Below are positions 45,401 through 60,486 of a stretch of DNA of 64,000 nt, piece by piece (position 1 is the first letter of the stretch; every line of letters begins with the position of its first letter). Under the pieces are notes generated by a model. It made no database searches and was not told the origin of the DNA. It worked only from the letters and a program-made list of their open reading frames with translations. A program made the position numbers and the translations under genes. Source of the stretch: Meloidogyne chitwoodi (lineage: Eukaryota; Nematoda; Chromadorea; Rhabditida; Meloidogynidae); assembly GCA_015183035.1 (NCBI GenBank), contig JACZZP010000002.1:2604001-2668000 (forward strand), in the 5' to 3' direction.

Positions 45401-48400
45401 TTTAGCCAAAAATAATAATACAACTTTTTTTATAACACTTTGACATATTCCATCCCACAAAAAAATTTCAATGTTTAAAAATTTTTTTCTCAAAAAATAA
45501 TCTACGAATTTTTATATTTTATAGCTCATTCGATTCAGCTTTTAATGCTCATTCATATGATACTAAATTTAGCCAAAAATAATAATACAACTTTTTTTTA
45601 TAACACTTTAAAATATTCCTTCACACAAAAAATTTCAATGTTTAAAAATTTTTTTCTCAAAAAATAATCTACGAATTTTTAAATTTTATAGCTTATTTGA
45701 TTCAGCTTTTAATGCTCTTTCGAATGATACCAAATTCAGCCAAAAATAATAATACAACTTTTTTTTATAACACTTTAAAATATTCCTTCACACAAAAAAT
45801 TTCAATGTTTAAAAATTTTTTTCTCAAAAAATAATCTACGAATTTTTGAATTTTATAGCTCATTTGATTCAGCTTTTAATGCTCTTTCGAATGATACTAA
45901 ATTTAGCCAAAAATAATAATACAACTTTTTTTTCAAAACTTTAACATATTCCATCCCACAAAAAAATTTCAATGTTTAAAAATTTTTTTCTCAAAAAATA
46001 ATCTACGAATTTTTGAATTTTATAGCTCATTCGATTCAGCTTTTAATGCTCTTTCGAATGATACCAAATTCAGCCAAAAAAATAATACAACTTTTTTTAT
46101 AACATTTTAACATATTCCATCCCACAAAAAAATTTCAATGTTTAAAAATTTTTTTCTCAAAAAATAATCAACGAATTTTTGAATTTTATAGCTCATTCGA
46201 TTCAGCTTTTAATGCTCTTTCGAATGATACTAAATTTAGCCAAAAATAATAATACAACTTTTTTTATAACACTTTGACATATTCCATCCCACAAAAAAAT
46301 TTCAATGTTTAAAAATTTTTTTCTCAAAAAATAATCTACGAATTTTTATATTTTATAGCTCATTCGATTCAGCTTTTAATGCTCATTCATATGATACTAA
46401 ATTTAGCCAAAAATAATAATACAACTTTTTTTTATAACACTTTAAAATATTCCTTCACACAAAAAATTTCAATGTTTAAAAATTTTTTTCTCAAAAAATA
46501 ATCTACGAATTTTTAAATTTTATAGCTTATTTGATTCAGCTTTTAATGCTCTTTCGAATGATACCAAATTCAGCCAAAAATAATAATACAACTTTTTTTT
46601 ATAACACTTTAAAATATTCCTTCACACAAAAAATTTCAATGTTTAAAAATTTTTTTCTCAAAAAATAATCTACGAATTTTTGAATTTTATAGCTCATTTG
46701 ATTCAGCTTTTAATGCTCTTTCGAATGATACTAAATTTAGCCAAAAATAATAATACAACTTTTTTTTCAAAACTAACATATTCCATCCCACAAAAAAATT
46801 TCAATGTTTAAAAATTTTTTTCTCAAAAAATAATCTACGAATTTTTAAATTTTATAGCTTATTTGATTCAGCTTTTAATGCTCTTTCGAATGATACTAAA
46901 TTTAGCCAAAAATAATAATACAACTTTTTTTTCAAAACTTTAACATATTCCATCCCACAAAAAAATTTCAATGTTTAAAAATTTTTTTCTCAAAAAATAA
47001 TCTACGAATTTTTGAATTTTATAGCCCATTCGATTCAGCTTTTAATGCTCTTTCGAATGATACTAAATTTAGCCAAAAATAATAATACAACTTTTTTTCA
47101 AAACTTTAACATATTCCATCCCACAAAAAAATTTCAATGTTTAAAAATTTTTTTCTCAAAAAATAATCAACGAATTTTTGAATTTTATAGCTCATTTGAT
47201 TCAGCTTTTAATGCTCTTTCGAATGATACTAAATTTAGCCAAAAATAATAATACAACTTTTTTTTCAAAACTAACATATTCCATCCCACAAAAAAATTTC
47301 AATGTTTAAAAATTTTTTTCTCAAAAAATAATCTACGAATTTTTGAATTTTATAGCCCATTCGATTCAGCTTTTAATGCTCTTTCGAATGATACTAAATT
47401 TAGCCAAAAATAATAATACAACTTTTTTTCAAAACTTTAACATATTCCATCCCACAAAAAAATTTCAATGTTTAAAAATTTTTTTCTCAAAAAATAATCT
47501 ACGAATTTTTGAATTTTATAGCTCATTTGATTCAGCTTTTAATGCTCTTTCGAATGATACTAAATTTAGCCAAAAATAATAATACAACTTTTTTTCAAAA
47601 CTTTAACATATTCCATCCCACAAAAAAATTTCAATGTTTAAAAATTTTTTTCTCAAAAAATAATCTACGAATTTTTGAATTTTATAGCTCATTCGATTCA
47701 GCTTTTAATGCTCTTTCGAATGATACTAAATTTAGCCAAAAATAATAATACAACTTTTTTTATAACACTTTAACATATTCCATCCCACAAAAAAATTTCA
47801 ATGTTTAAAAATTTTTTTCTCAAAAAATAATCTACGAATTTTTGAATTTTATAGCTCATTCGATTCAGCTTTTAATGCTCTTTCGAATGATACTAAATTT
47901 AGCCAAAAATAATAATACAACTTTTTTTATAACACTTTAACATATTCCTTCACACAAAAAATTTCAATGTTTAAAAATTTTTTTCTCAAAAAATAATCTA
48001 CGAATTTTTAAATTTTATAGCTTATTCGATTCAGCTTTTAATGCTCTTTCGAATGATACTAAATTTAGCCAAAAATAATAATACAACTTTTTTTATAACA
48101 CTTTAACATATTCCATCCCACAAAAAAATTTCAATGTTTAAAAATTTTTTTCTCAAAAAATAATCTACGAATTTTTGAATTTTATAGCTCATTCGATTCA
48201 GCTTTTAATGCTCTTTCGAATGATACTAAATTTAGCCAAAAATAATAATACAACTTTTTTTATAACACTTTAACATATTCCTTCACACAAAAAATTTCAA
48301 TGTTTAAAAATTTTTTTCTCAAAAAATAATCTACGAATTTTTAAATTTTATAGCTTATTTGATTCAGCTTTTAATGCTCTTTCGAATGATACTAAATTTA

Positions 48401-51400
48401 GCCAAAAATAATAATACAACTTTTTTTTCAAAACTTTAACATATTCCATCCCACAAAAAAATTTCAATGTTTAAAAATTTTTTTCTCAAAAAATAATCTA
48501 CGAATTTTTGAATTTTATAGCCCATTCGATTCAGCTTTTAATGCTCTTTCGAATGATACTAAATTTAGCCAAAAATAATAATACAACTTTTTTTATAACA
48601 CTTTAACATATTCCATCCCACAAAAAAATTTCAATGTTTAAAAATTTTTTTCTCAAAAAATAATCTACGAATTTTTGAATTTTATAGCTCATTTGATTCA
48701 GCTTTTAATGCTCTTTCGAATGATACTAAATTTAGCCAAAAATAATAATACAACTTTTTTTATAACACTTTAACATATTCCATCCCACAAAAAAATTTCA
48801 ATGTTTAAAAATTTTTTTCTCAAAAAATAATCTACGAATTTTTGAATTTTATAGCTCATTCGATTCAGCTTTTAATGCTCTTTCGAATGATACTAAATTT
48901 AGCCAAAAATAATAATACAACTTTTTTTATAACACTTTAACATATTCCTTCACACAAAAAATTTCAATGTTTAAAAATTTTTTTCTCAAAAAATAATCTA
49001 CGAATTTTTAAATTTTATAGCTTATTCGATTCAGCTTTTAATGCTCTTTCGAATGATACTAAATTTAGCCAAAAATAATAATACAACTTTTTTTATAACA
49101 CTTTAACATATTCCTTCACACAAAAAATTTCAATGTTTAAAAATTTTTTTCTCAAAAAATAATCTACGAATTTTTAAATTTTATAGCTTATTTGATTCAG
49201 CTTTTAATGCTCTTTCGAATGATACTAAATTTAGCCAAAAATAATAATACAACTTTTTTTTCAAAACTTTAACATATTCCATCCCACAAAAAAATTTCAA
49301 TGTTTAAAAATTTTTTTCTCAAAAAATAATCTACGAATTTTTGAATTTTATAGCCCATTCGATTCAGCTTTTAATGCTCTTTCGAATGATACTAAATTTA
49401 GCCAAAAATAATAATACAACTTTTTTTCAAAACTTTAACATATTCCATCCCACAAAAAAATTTCAATGTTTAAAAATTTTTTTCTCAAAAAATAATCTAC
49501 GAATTTTTAAATTTTATAGCTTATTTGATTCAGCTTTTAATGCTCTTTCGAATGATACTAAATTTAGCCAAAAATAATAATACAACTTTTTTTTCAAAAC
49601 TAACATATTCCATCCCACAAAAAAATTTCAATGTTTAAAAATTTTTTTCTCAAAAAATAATCTACGAATTTTTGAATTTTATAGCCCATTCGATTCAGCT
49701 TTTAATGCTCTTTCGAATGATACTAAATTTAGCCAAAAATAATAATACAACTTTTTTTCAAAACTTTAACATATTCCATCCCACAAAAAAATTTCAATGT
49801 TTAAAAATTTTTTTCTCAAAAAATAATCTACGAATTTTTGAATTTTATAGCTCATTTGATTCAGCTTTTAATGCTCTTTCGAATGATACTAAATTTAGCC
49901 AAAAATAATAATACAACTTTTTTTCAAAACTTTAACATATTCCATCCCACAAAAAAATTTCAATGTTTAAAAATTTTTTTCTCAAAAAATAATCTACGAA
50001 TTTTTGAATTTTATAGCTCATTCGATTCAGCTTTTAATGCTCTTTCGAATGATACTAAATTTAGCCAAAAATAATAATACAACTTTTTTTATAACACTTT
50101 AACATATTCCATCCCACAAAAAAATTTCAATGTTTAAAAATTTTTTTCTCAAAAAATAATCTACGAATTTTTGAATTTTATAGCTCATTTGATTCAGCTT
50201 TTAATGCTCTTTCGAATGATACTAAATTTAGCCAAAAATAATAATACAACTTTTTTTCAAAACTTTAACATATTCCATCCCACAAAAAAATTTCAATGTT
50301 TAAAAATTTTTTTCTCAAAAAATAATCTACGAATTTTTGAATTTTATAGCTCATTCGATTCAGCTTTTAATGCTCTTTCGAATGATACTAAATTTAGCCA
50401 AAAATAATAATACAACTTTTTTTTCAAAACTAACATATTCCATCCCACAAAAAAATTTCAATGTTTAAAAATTTTTTTCTCAAAAAATAATCTACGAATT
50501 TTTGAATTTTATAGCTCATTCGATTCAGCTTTTAATGCTCTTTCGAATGATACTAAATTTAGCCAAAAATAATAATACAACTTTTTTTATAACACTTTAA
50601 CATATTCCTTCACACAAAAAATTTCAATGTTTAAAAATTTTTTTCTCAAAAAATAATCTACGAATTTTTGAATTTTATAGCCCATTCGATTCAGCTTTTA
50701 ATGCTCTTTCGAATGATACTAAATTTAGCCAAAAATAATAATACAACTTTTTTTCAAAACTTTAACATATTCCATCCCACAAAAAAATTTCAATGTTTAA
50801 AAATTTTTTTCTCAAAAAATAATCTACGAATTTTTGAATTTTATAGCTCATTTGATTCAGCTTTTAATGCTTTTTCGAATGATACTAAATTTAGCCAAAA
50901 ATAATAATACAACTTTTTTTTCAAAACTAACATATTCCATCCCACAAAAAAATTTCAATGTTTAAAAATTTTTTTCTCAAAAAATAATCTACGAATTTTT
51001 GAATTTTATAGCCCATTCGATTCAGCTTTTAATGCTCTTTCGAATGATACTAAATTTAGCCAAAAATAATAATACAACTTTTTTTCAAAACTTTAACATA
51101 TTCCATCCCACAAAAAAATTTCAATGTTTAAAAATTTTTTTCTCAAAAAATAATCTACGAATTTTTGAATTTTATAGCTCATTTGATTCAGCTTTTAATG
51201 CTCTTTCGAATGATACTAAATTTAGCCAAAAATAATAATACAACTTTTTTTCAAAACTTTAACATATTCCATCCCACAAAAAAATTTCAATGTTTAAAAA
51301 TTTTTTTCTCAAAAAATAATCTACGAATTTTTGAATTTTATAGCTCATTCGATTCAGCTTTTAATGCTCTTTCGAATGATACTAAATTTAGCCAAAAATA

Positions 51401-54400
51401 ATAATACAACTTTTTTTATAACACTTTAACATATTCCATCCCACAAAAAAATTTCAATGTTTAAAAATTTTTTTCTCAAAAAATAATCTACGAATTTTTG
51501 AATTTTATAGCTCATTTGATTCAGCTTTTAATGCTCTTTCGAATGATACTAAATTTAGCCAAAAATAATAATACAACTTTTTTTCAAAACTTTAACATAT
51601 TCCATCCCACAAAAAAATTTCAATGTTTAAAAATTTTTTTCTCAAAAAATAATCTACGAATTTTTGAATTTTATAGCTCATTTGATTCAGCTTTTAATGC
51701 TCTTTCGAATGATACTAAATTTAGCCAAAAATAATAATACAACTTTTTTTCAAAACTTTAACATATTCCATCCCACAAAAAAATTTCAATGTTTAAAAAT
51801 TTTTTTCTCAAAAAATAATCTACGAATTTTTGAATTTTATAGCTCATTCGATTCAGCTTTTAATGCTCTTTCGAATGATACTAAATTTAGCCAAAAATAA
51901 TAATACAACTTTTTTTTCAAAACTAACATATTCCATCCCACAAAAAAATTTCAATGTTTAAAAATTTTTTTCTCAAAAAATAATCTACGAATTTTTGAAT
52001 TTTATAGCTCATTCGATTCAGCTTTTAATGCTCTTTCGAATGATACTAAATTTAGCCAAAAATAATAATACAACTTTTTTTATAACACTTTAACATATTC
52101 CTTCACACAAAAAATTTCAATGTTTAAAAATTTTTTTCTCAAAAAATAATCTACGAATTTTTAAATTTTATAGCTTATTCGATTCAGCTTTTAATGCTCT
52201 TTCGAATGATACTAAATTTAGCCAAAAATAATAATACAACTTTTTTTATAACACTTTAACATATTCCATCCCACAAAAAAATTTCAATGTTTAAAAATTT
52301 TTTTCTCAAAAAATAATCTACGAATTTTTGAATTTTATAGCTCATTCGATTCAGCTTTTAATGCTCTTTCGAATGATACTAAATTTAGCCAAAAATAATA
52401 ATACAACTTTTTTTATAACACTTTAACATATTCCTTCACACAAAAAATTTCAATGTTTAAAAATTTTTTTCTCAAAAAATAATCTACGAATTTTTAAATT
52501 TTATAGCTTATTTGATTCAGCTTTTAATGCTCTTTCGAATGATACTAAATTTAGCCAAAAATAATAATACAACTTTTTTTTCAAAACTTTAACATATTCC
52601 ATCCCACAAAAAAATTTCAATGTTTAAAAATTTTTTTCTCAAAAAATAATCTACGAATTTTTGAATTTTATAGCCCATTCGATTCAGCTTTTAATGCTCT
52701 TTCGAATGATACTAAATTTAGCCAAAAATAATAATACAACTTTTTTTATAACACTTTAACATATTCCATCCCACAAAAAAATTTCAATGTTTAAAAATTT
52801 TTTTCTCAAAAAATAATCTACGAATTTTTGAATTTTATAGCTCATTTGATTCAGCTTTTAATGCTCTTTCGAATGATACTAAATTTAGCCAAAAATAATA
52901 ATACAACTTTTTTTATAACACTTTAACATATTCCATCCCACAAAAAAATTTCAATGTTTAAAAATTTTTTTCTCAAAAAATAATCTACGAATTTTTGAAT
53001 TTTATAGCTCATTCGATTCAGCTTTTAATGCTCTTTCGAATGATACTAAATTTAGCCAAAAATAATAATACAACTTTTTTTATAACACTTTAACATATTC
53101 CTTCACACAAAAAATTTCAATGTTTAAAAATTTTTTTCTCAAAAAATAATCTACGAATTTTTAAATTTTATAGCTTATTCGATTCAGCTTTTAATGCTCT
53201 TTCGAATGATACTAAATTTAGCCAAAAATAATAATACAACTTTTTTTATAACACTTTAACATATTCCTTCACACAAAAAATTTCAATGTTTAAAAATTTT
53301 TTTCTCAAAAAATAATCTACGAATTTTTAAATTTTATAGCTTATTTGATTCAGCTTTTAATGCTCTTTCGAATGATACTAAATTTAGCCAAAAATAATAA
53401 TACAACTTTTTTTTCAAAACTTTAACATATTCCATCCCACAAAAAAATTTCAATGTTTAAAAATTTTTTTCTCAAAAAATATCTACGAATTTTTGAATTT
53501 TAAAGCTCATTCGATTCAGCTTTTAATGCTCTTTCGAATGATACTAAATTTAGCCAAAAATAATAATACAACTTTTTTTATAACACTTTAACATATTCCA
53601 TCCCACAAAAAAATTTCAATGTTTAAAAATTTTTTTCTCAAAAAATAATCTACGAATTTTTGAATTTTATAGCTCATTTGATTCAGCTTTTAATGCTCTT
53701 TCGAATGATACTAAATTTAGCCAAAAATAATAATACAACTTTTTTTTCAAAACTAACATATTCCATCCCACAAAAAAATTTCAATGTTTAAAAATTTTTT
53801 TCTCAAAAAATAATCTACGAATTTTTGAATTTTATAGCCCATTCGATTCAGCTTTTAATGCTCTTTCGAATGAAACTAAATTTAGCCAAAAATAATAATA
53901 CAACTTTTTTTATAACACTTTAACATATTCCTTCACACAAAAAATTTCAATGTTTAAAAATTTTTTTCTCAAAAAATAATCTACGAATTTTTGAATTTTA
54001 TAGCTCATTCGATTCAGCTTTTAATGCTCTTTCGAATGATACTAAATTTAGCCAAAAATAATAATACAACTTTTTTTATAACACTAACATATTCCTTCAC
54101 ACAAAAAATTTCAATGTTTAAAAATTTTTTTCTCAAAAAATAATCTACGAATTTTTAAATTTTATAGCTTATTCGATTCAGCTTTTAATGCTCTTTCGAA
54201 TGATACTAAATTTAGCCAAAAATAATAATACAACTTTTTTTATAACACTTTAACATATTCCATCCCACAAAAAAATTTCAATGTTTAAAAATTTTTTTCT
54301 CAAAAAATAATCTACGAATTTTTGAATTTTATAGCTCATTCGATTCAGCTTTTAATGCTCTTTCGAATGATACTAAATTTAGCCAAAAATAATAATACAA

Positions 54401-57400
54401 CTTTTTTTATAACACTTTAACATATTCCTTCACACAAAAAATTTCAATGTTTAAAAATTTTTTTCTCAAAAAATAATCTACGAATTTTTAAATTTTATAG
54501 CTTATTTGATTCAGCTTTTAATGCTCTTTCGAATGATACTAAATTTAGCCAAAAATAATAATACAACTTTTTTTTCAAAACTTTAACATATTCCATCCCA
54601 CAAAAAAATTTCAATGTTTAAAAATTTTTTTCTCAAAAAATAATCTACGAATTTTTGAATTTTATAGCCCATTCGATTCAGCTTTTAATGCTCTTTCGAA
54701 TGATACTAAATTTAGCCAAAAATAATAATACAACTTTTTTTATAACACTTTAACATATTCCATCCCACAAAAAAATTTCAATGTTTAAAAATTTTTTTCT
54801 CAAAAAATAATCTACGAATTTTTGAATTTTATAGCTCATTTGATTCAGCTTTTAATGCTCTTTCGAATGATACTAAATTTAGCCAAAAATAATAATACAA
54901 CTTTTTTTATAACACTTTAACATATTCCATCCCACAAAAAAATTTCAATGTTTAAAAATTTTTTTCTCAAAAAATAATCTACGAATTTTTGAATTTTATA
55001 GCTCATTCGATTCAGCTTTTAATGCTCTTTCGAATGATACTAAATTTAGCCAAAAATAATAATACAACTTTTTTTATAACACTTTAACATATTCCTTCAC
55101 ACAAAAAATTTCAATGTTTAAAAATTTTTTTCTCAAAAAATAATCTACGAATTTTTAAATTTTATAGCTTATTCGATTCAGCTTTTAATGCTCTTTCGAA
55201 TGATACTAAATTTAGCCAAAAATAATAATACAACTTTTTTTATAACACTTTAACATATTCCATCCCACAAAAAAATTTCAATGTTTAAAAATTTTTTTCT
55301 CAAAAAATAATCTACGAATTTTTGAATTTTATAGCTCATTCGATTCAGCTTTTAATGCTCTTTCGAATGATACTAAATTTAGCCAAAAATAATAATACAA
55401 CTTTTTTTATAACACTTTAACATATTCCTTCACACAAAAAATTTCAATGTTTAAAAATTTTTTTCTCAAAAAATAATCTACGAATTTTTAAATTTTATAG
55501 CTTATTTGATTCAGCTTTTAATGCTCTTTCGAATGATACTAAATTTAGCCAAAAATAATAATACAACTTTTTTTATAACACTTTAACATATTCCATCCCA
55601 CAAAAAAATTTCAATGTTTAAAAATTTTTTTCTCAAAAAATAATCTACGAATTTTTGAATTTTATAGCTCATTCGATTCAGCTTTTAATGCTCGTTCGAA
55701 TGATACTAAATTTAGCCAAAAATAATAATACAACTTTTTTTATAACACTTTAACATATTCCTTCACACAAAAAATTTCAATGTTTAAAAATTTTTTTCTC
55801 AAAAAATAATCTACGAATTTTTAAATTTTATAGCTTATTTGATTCAGCTTTTAATGCTCTTTCGAATGATACTAAATTTAGCCAAAAATAATAATACAAC
55901 TTTTTTTCAAAACTTTAACATATTCCATCCCACAAAAAAATTTCAATGTTTAAAAATTTTTTTCTCAAAAAATAATCTACGAATTTTTGAATTTTATAGC
56001 CCATTCGATTCAGCTTTTAATGCTCTTTCGAATGATACTAAATTTAGCCAAAAATAATAATACAACTTTTTTTATAACACTTTAACATATTCCATCCCAC
56101 AAAAAAATTTCAATGTTTAAAAATTTTTTCTCAAAAAATAATCTACGAATTTTTGAATTTTATAGCTCATTTGATTCAGCTTTTAATGCTCTTTCGAATG
56201 ATACTAAATTTAGCCAAAAATAATAATACAACTTTTTTTTCAAAACTTTAACATATTCCATCCCACAAAAAAATTTCAATGTTTAAAAATTTTTTTCTCA
56301 AAAAATAATCTACGAATTTTTGAATTTTATAGCTCATTCGATTCAGCTTATAATGCTCTTTCGAATGATACTAAATTTAGCCAAAAATAATAATACAACT
56401 TTTTTTATAACATTTTAACATATTCCATCCCACAAAAAAATTTCAATGTTTAAAAATTTTTTTCTCAAAAAATAATCTACGAATTTTTGAATTTTATAGC
56501 TCATTCGATTCAGCTTATAATGCTCTTTCGAATGATACTAAATTTAGCCAAAAATAATAATACAACTTTTTTTATAACATTTTAACATATTCCATCCCAC
56601 AAAAAAATTTCAATGTTTAAAAATTTTTTTCTCAAAAAATAATCTACGAATTTTTAAATTTTATAGCTTATTTGATTCAGCTTTTAATGCTCTTTCGAAT
56701 GATACTAAATTTAGCCAAAAATAATAATACAACTTTTTTTCAAAACTTTAACATATTCCATCCCACAAAAAAATTTCAATGTTTAAAAATTTTTTTCTCA
56801 AAAAATAATCTACGAATTTTTGAATTTTATAGCCCATTCGATTCAGCTTTTAATGCTCTTTCGAATGATACTAAATTTAGCCAAAAATAATAATACAACT
56901 TTTTTTATAACACTTTAACATATTCCATCCCACAAAAAAATTTCAATGTTTAAAAATTTTTTCTCAAAAAATAATCTACGAATTTTTGAATTTTATAGCT
57001 CATTTGATTCAGCTTTTAATGCTCTTTCGAATGATACTAAATTTAGCCAAAAATAATAATACAACTTTTTTTTCAAAACTTTAACATATTCCATCCCACA
57101 AAAAAATTTCAATGTTTAAAAATTTTTTTCTCAAAAAATAATCTACGAATTTTTGAATTTTATATCTCATTCGATTCAGCTTTTAATGCTCTTTCGAATG
57201 ATACTAAATTTAGCCAAAAATAATAATACAACTTTTTTTTCAAAACTTTAACATATTCCATCCCACAAAAAAATTTCAATGTTTAAAAATTTTTTTCTCA
57301 AAAAATAATCTACGAATTTTTGAATTTTATAGCTCATTCGATTCAGCTTATAATGCTCTTTCGAATGATACTAAATTTAGCCAAAAATAATAATACAACT

Positions 57401-60009
57401 TTTTTTATAACATTTTAACATATTCCATCCCACAAAAAAATTTCAATGTTTAAAAATTTTTTTCTCAAAAAATAATCTACGAATTTTTGAATTTTATATC
57501 TCATTCGATTCAGCTTTTAATGCTCTTTCGAATGATACTAAATTTAGCCAAAAATAATAATACAACTTTTTTTTCAAAACTTTAACATATTCCATCCCAC
57601 AAAAAAATTTCAATGTTTAAAAATTTTTTTCTCAAAAAATAATCTACGAATTTTTGAATTTTATAGCTCATTCGATTCAGCTTATAATGCTCTTTCGAAT
57701 GATACTAAATTTAGCCAAAAATAATAATACAACTTTTTTTTCAAAACTTTACATATTCCATCCCACAAAAAAATTTCAATGTTTAAAAATTTTTTTCTCA
57801 AAAAATAATCTACGAATTTTTGAATTTTATAGCTCATTCGATTCAGCTTATAATGCTCTTTCGAATGATACTAAATTTAGCCAAAAATAATAATACAACT
57901 TTTTTTATAACATTTTAACATATTCCATCCCACAAAAAAATTTCAATGTTTAAAAATTTTTTTCTCAAAAAATAATCTACGAATTTTTGAATTTTATAGC
58001 TCATTCGATTCAGCTTATAATGCTCTTTCGAATGATACTAAATTTAGCCAAAAATAATAATACAACTTTTTTTATAACATTTTAACATATTCCATCCCAC
58101 AAAAAAATTTCAATGTTTAAAAATTTTTTTCTCAAAAAATAATCTACGAATTTTTGAATTTTATAGCTCATTCGATTCAGCTTTTAATGCTCTTTCGAAT
58201 GATACTAAATTTAGCCAAAAATAATAATACAACTTTTTTTTCAAAACTTTAAAATATTCCTTCACACCAAAAATTTCAATGTTTAAAAATTTTTTTCTCA
58301 AAAAATAATCTACGAATTTTTGAATTTTATATCTCATTCGATTCAGCTTTTAATGCTCTTTCGAATGATACTAAATTTAGCCAAAAATAATAATACAACT
58401 TTTTTTTCAAAACTTTAACATATTCCATCCCACAAAAAAATTTCAAGATTTAAAAATTTTTTTCTCAAAAAATAATCTACGAATTTTTGAATTTTATAGC
58501 TCATTCGATTCAGCTTATAATGCTCTTTCGAATGATACTAAATTTAGCCAAAAATAATAATACAACTTTTTTTATAACATTTTAACATATTCCATCCCAC
58601 AAAAAAATTTCAATGTTTAAAAATTTTTTTCTCAAAAAATAATCTACGAATTTTTGAATTTTATATCTCATTCGATTCAGCTTTTAATGCTCTTTCGAAT
58701 GATACTAAATTTAGCCAAAAATAATAATACAACTTTTTTTTCAAAACTTTAACATATTCCATCCCACAAAAAAATTTCAATGTTTAAAAATTTTTTTCTC
58801 AAAAAATAATCTACGAATTTTTGAATTTTATATCTCATTCGATTCAGCTTTTAATGCTCTTTCGAATGATACTAAATTTAGCCAAAAATAATAATACAAC
58901 TTTTTTTTATAACACTTTAACCTATTCCATCCCACAAAAAAATTTCAATGTTTAAAAATTTTTTTCTCAAAAAATAATCTACGAATTTTTGAATTTTATA
59001 GCTCATTTGATTCAGCTTTTAATGCTCTTTCGAATGATACTAAATTTAGCCAAAAATAATAATACAACTTTTTTTCAAAACTTTAACATATTCCATCCCA
59101 CAAAAAAATTTCAATGTTTAAAAATTTTTTTCTCAAAAAATAATCTACGAATTTTTGAATTTTATAGCTCATTCGATTCAGCTTTTAATGCTCTTTCGAA
59201 TGATACTAAATTTAGCCAAAAATAATAATACAACTTTTTTTATAACACTTTAACATATTCCATCCCACAAAAAAATTTCAATGTTTAAAAATTTTTTTCT
59301 CAAAAAATAATCTACGAATTTTTGAATTTTATAGCTCATTTGATTCAGCTTTTAATGCTCTTTCGAATGATACTAAATTTAGCCAAAAATAATAATACAA
59401 CTTTTTTTCAAAACTTTAACATATTCCATCCCACAAAAAAATTTCAATGTTTAAAAATTTTTTTCTCAAAAAATAATCTACGAATTTTTGAATTTTATAG
59501 CTCATTTGATTCAGCTTTTAATGCTCTTTCGAATGATACTAAATTTAGCCAAAAATAATAATACAACTTTTTTTTATAACACTTTAACATATTCCATCCC
59601 ACAAAAAAATTTCAATGTTTAAAAATTTTTTTCTCAAAAAATAATCTACGAATTTTTGAATTTTATAGCTCATTCGATTCAGCTTATAATGCTCTTTCGA
59701 ATGATACTAAATTTAGCCAAAAATAATAATACAACTTTTTTTATAACATTTTAACATATTCCATCCCACAAAAAAATTTCAATGTTTAAAAATTTTTTTC
59801 TCAAAAAATAATCTACGAATTTTTGAATTTTATAGCTCATTCGATTCAGCTTTTAATGCTCTTTCGAATGATACTAAATTTAGCCAAAAATAATAATACA
59901 ACTTTTTTTTCAAAACTTTAACATATTCCATCCCACAAAAAAATTTCAATGTTTAAAAATTTTTTTCTCAAAAAATATCTACGAATTTTTGAATTTTAAA
60001 GCTCATTCG
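36455..60009. repeat. Satellite array, ~166.5-bp monomer, about 140 copies
   Basis: A continuous head-to-tail array. Each monomer contains, in order, TTATAGCTCATTCGATTCAG, CTTTTAATGCTCTTTCGAATG, ACTAAATTTAGCCAAAAATA, an A/T-rich part, and CATATTCCATCCCACAAAAA or the variant ATTCCTTCACACAAAAA. CATTCGA and TCGAATG form a dyad about 20 bases apart. Variant types recur in blocks: a TATAATGCT type between 56.3 and 59.7 kb, an ACCAAATTCAGCC type between 41.7 and 46.6 kb, and multi-monomer periods of ~1167 and ~1327 bp elsewhere. One monomer near 36890 lacks ~80 bp. The many 72-78-residue frames in it are chance read-throughs of the repeat, not genes. Confidence 0.98.
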
Positions 60010-60324
60010 ATGTATAATTGCAAAAATTTATCTTTTTTAGAGCCGCAAGCAAAAAATATTAATATTTATTATGATTCTAAAATTTAAAAAGCTAGAAAAT
60101 GAAAGAATAAAATAACCGTATCAAAATTAACACAACGATATATTAATCCTTTGCCTGGAATCGAACCACCAACCATTTACACTAAAACCTAACACATTAA
60201 CCACTCAACCATAAATACATCAACAGGGAAACTAAATAAATTATAGATAATTTCTTCCATTTTTTTATTTTTTCTATATGCGAGAAGAAGAAATTAAGGG
60301 ATAATTATGGGGGAAAATATATCT
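60010..60324. mobile_element. Degraded transposon with tRNA-like segment at the satellite's right edge
   Basis: Resembles the interior of the hAT-like element at 11364-12422: TTTTTAGAGCCGCAAGC near 60035, then a tRNA-like segment, then a GAGAAGAAGAAA patch. Read on the minus strand, 60145-60215 shows TATGGTTGAGTGGTTAATG and a perfect B box GGTTCGATTCC. Terminal repeats are missing on the left. Confidence 0.5.
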
Positions 60325-60486
60325 TAGGAACTAGTTCCGGAACTAGTTCTAATCCAGTTCCAGTCATCGGCTAGTTCCATAGTTCCAGTTCCGAACCAGT
60401 TCCAGAAATTTGGTAGTTCCATAGTTCCAGTTCCGGAACTGGAACTTCATAGTTCCGGAACTGGAACTGGAACTTTCCGATCACTG
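60325..60486. mobile_element. AGTTCC-rich MITE fragment, copy 4
   Basis: GGAACTAGTTCC and AGTTCCGGAACTGGAACT repeats ending CCGATCACTG at 60486. The right terminal repeat is present and the left is lost. Confidence 0.65.

Noticed and set aside
36461..59558. Many open frames of 67-82 residues with nearly the same protein (MNFIAHSIQLLMLFRMILNL...)
   Set aside because: They are translations of the satellite. Monomer length is not a multiple of three, frames appear only where variants lack a stop, and there is no promoter or codon signal.
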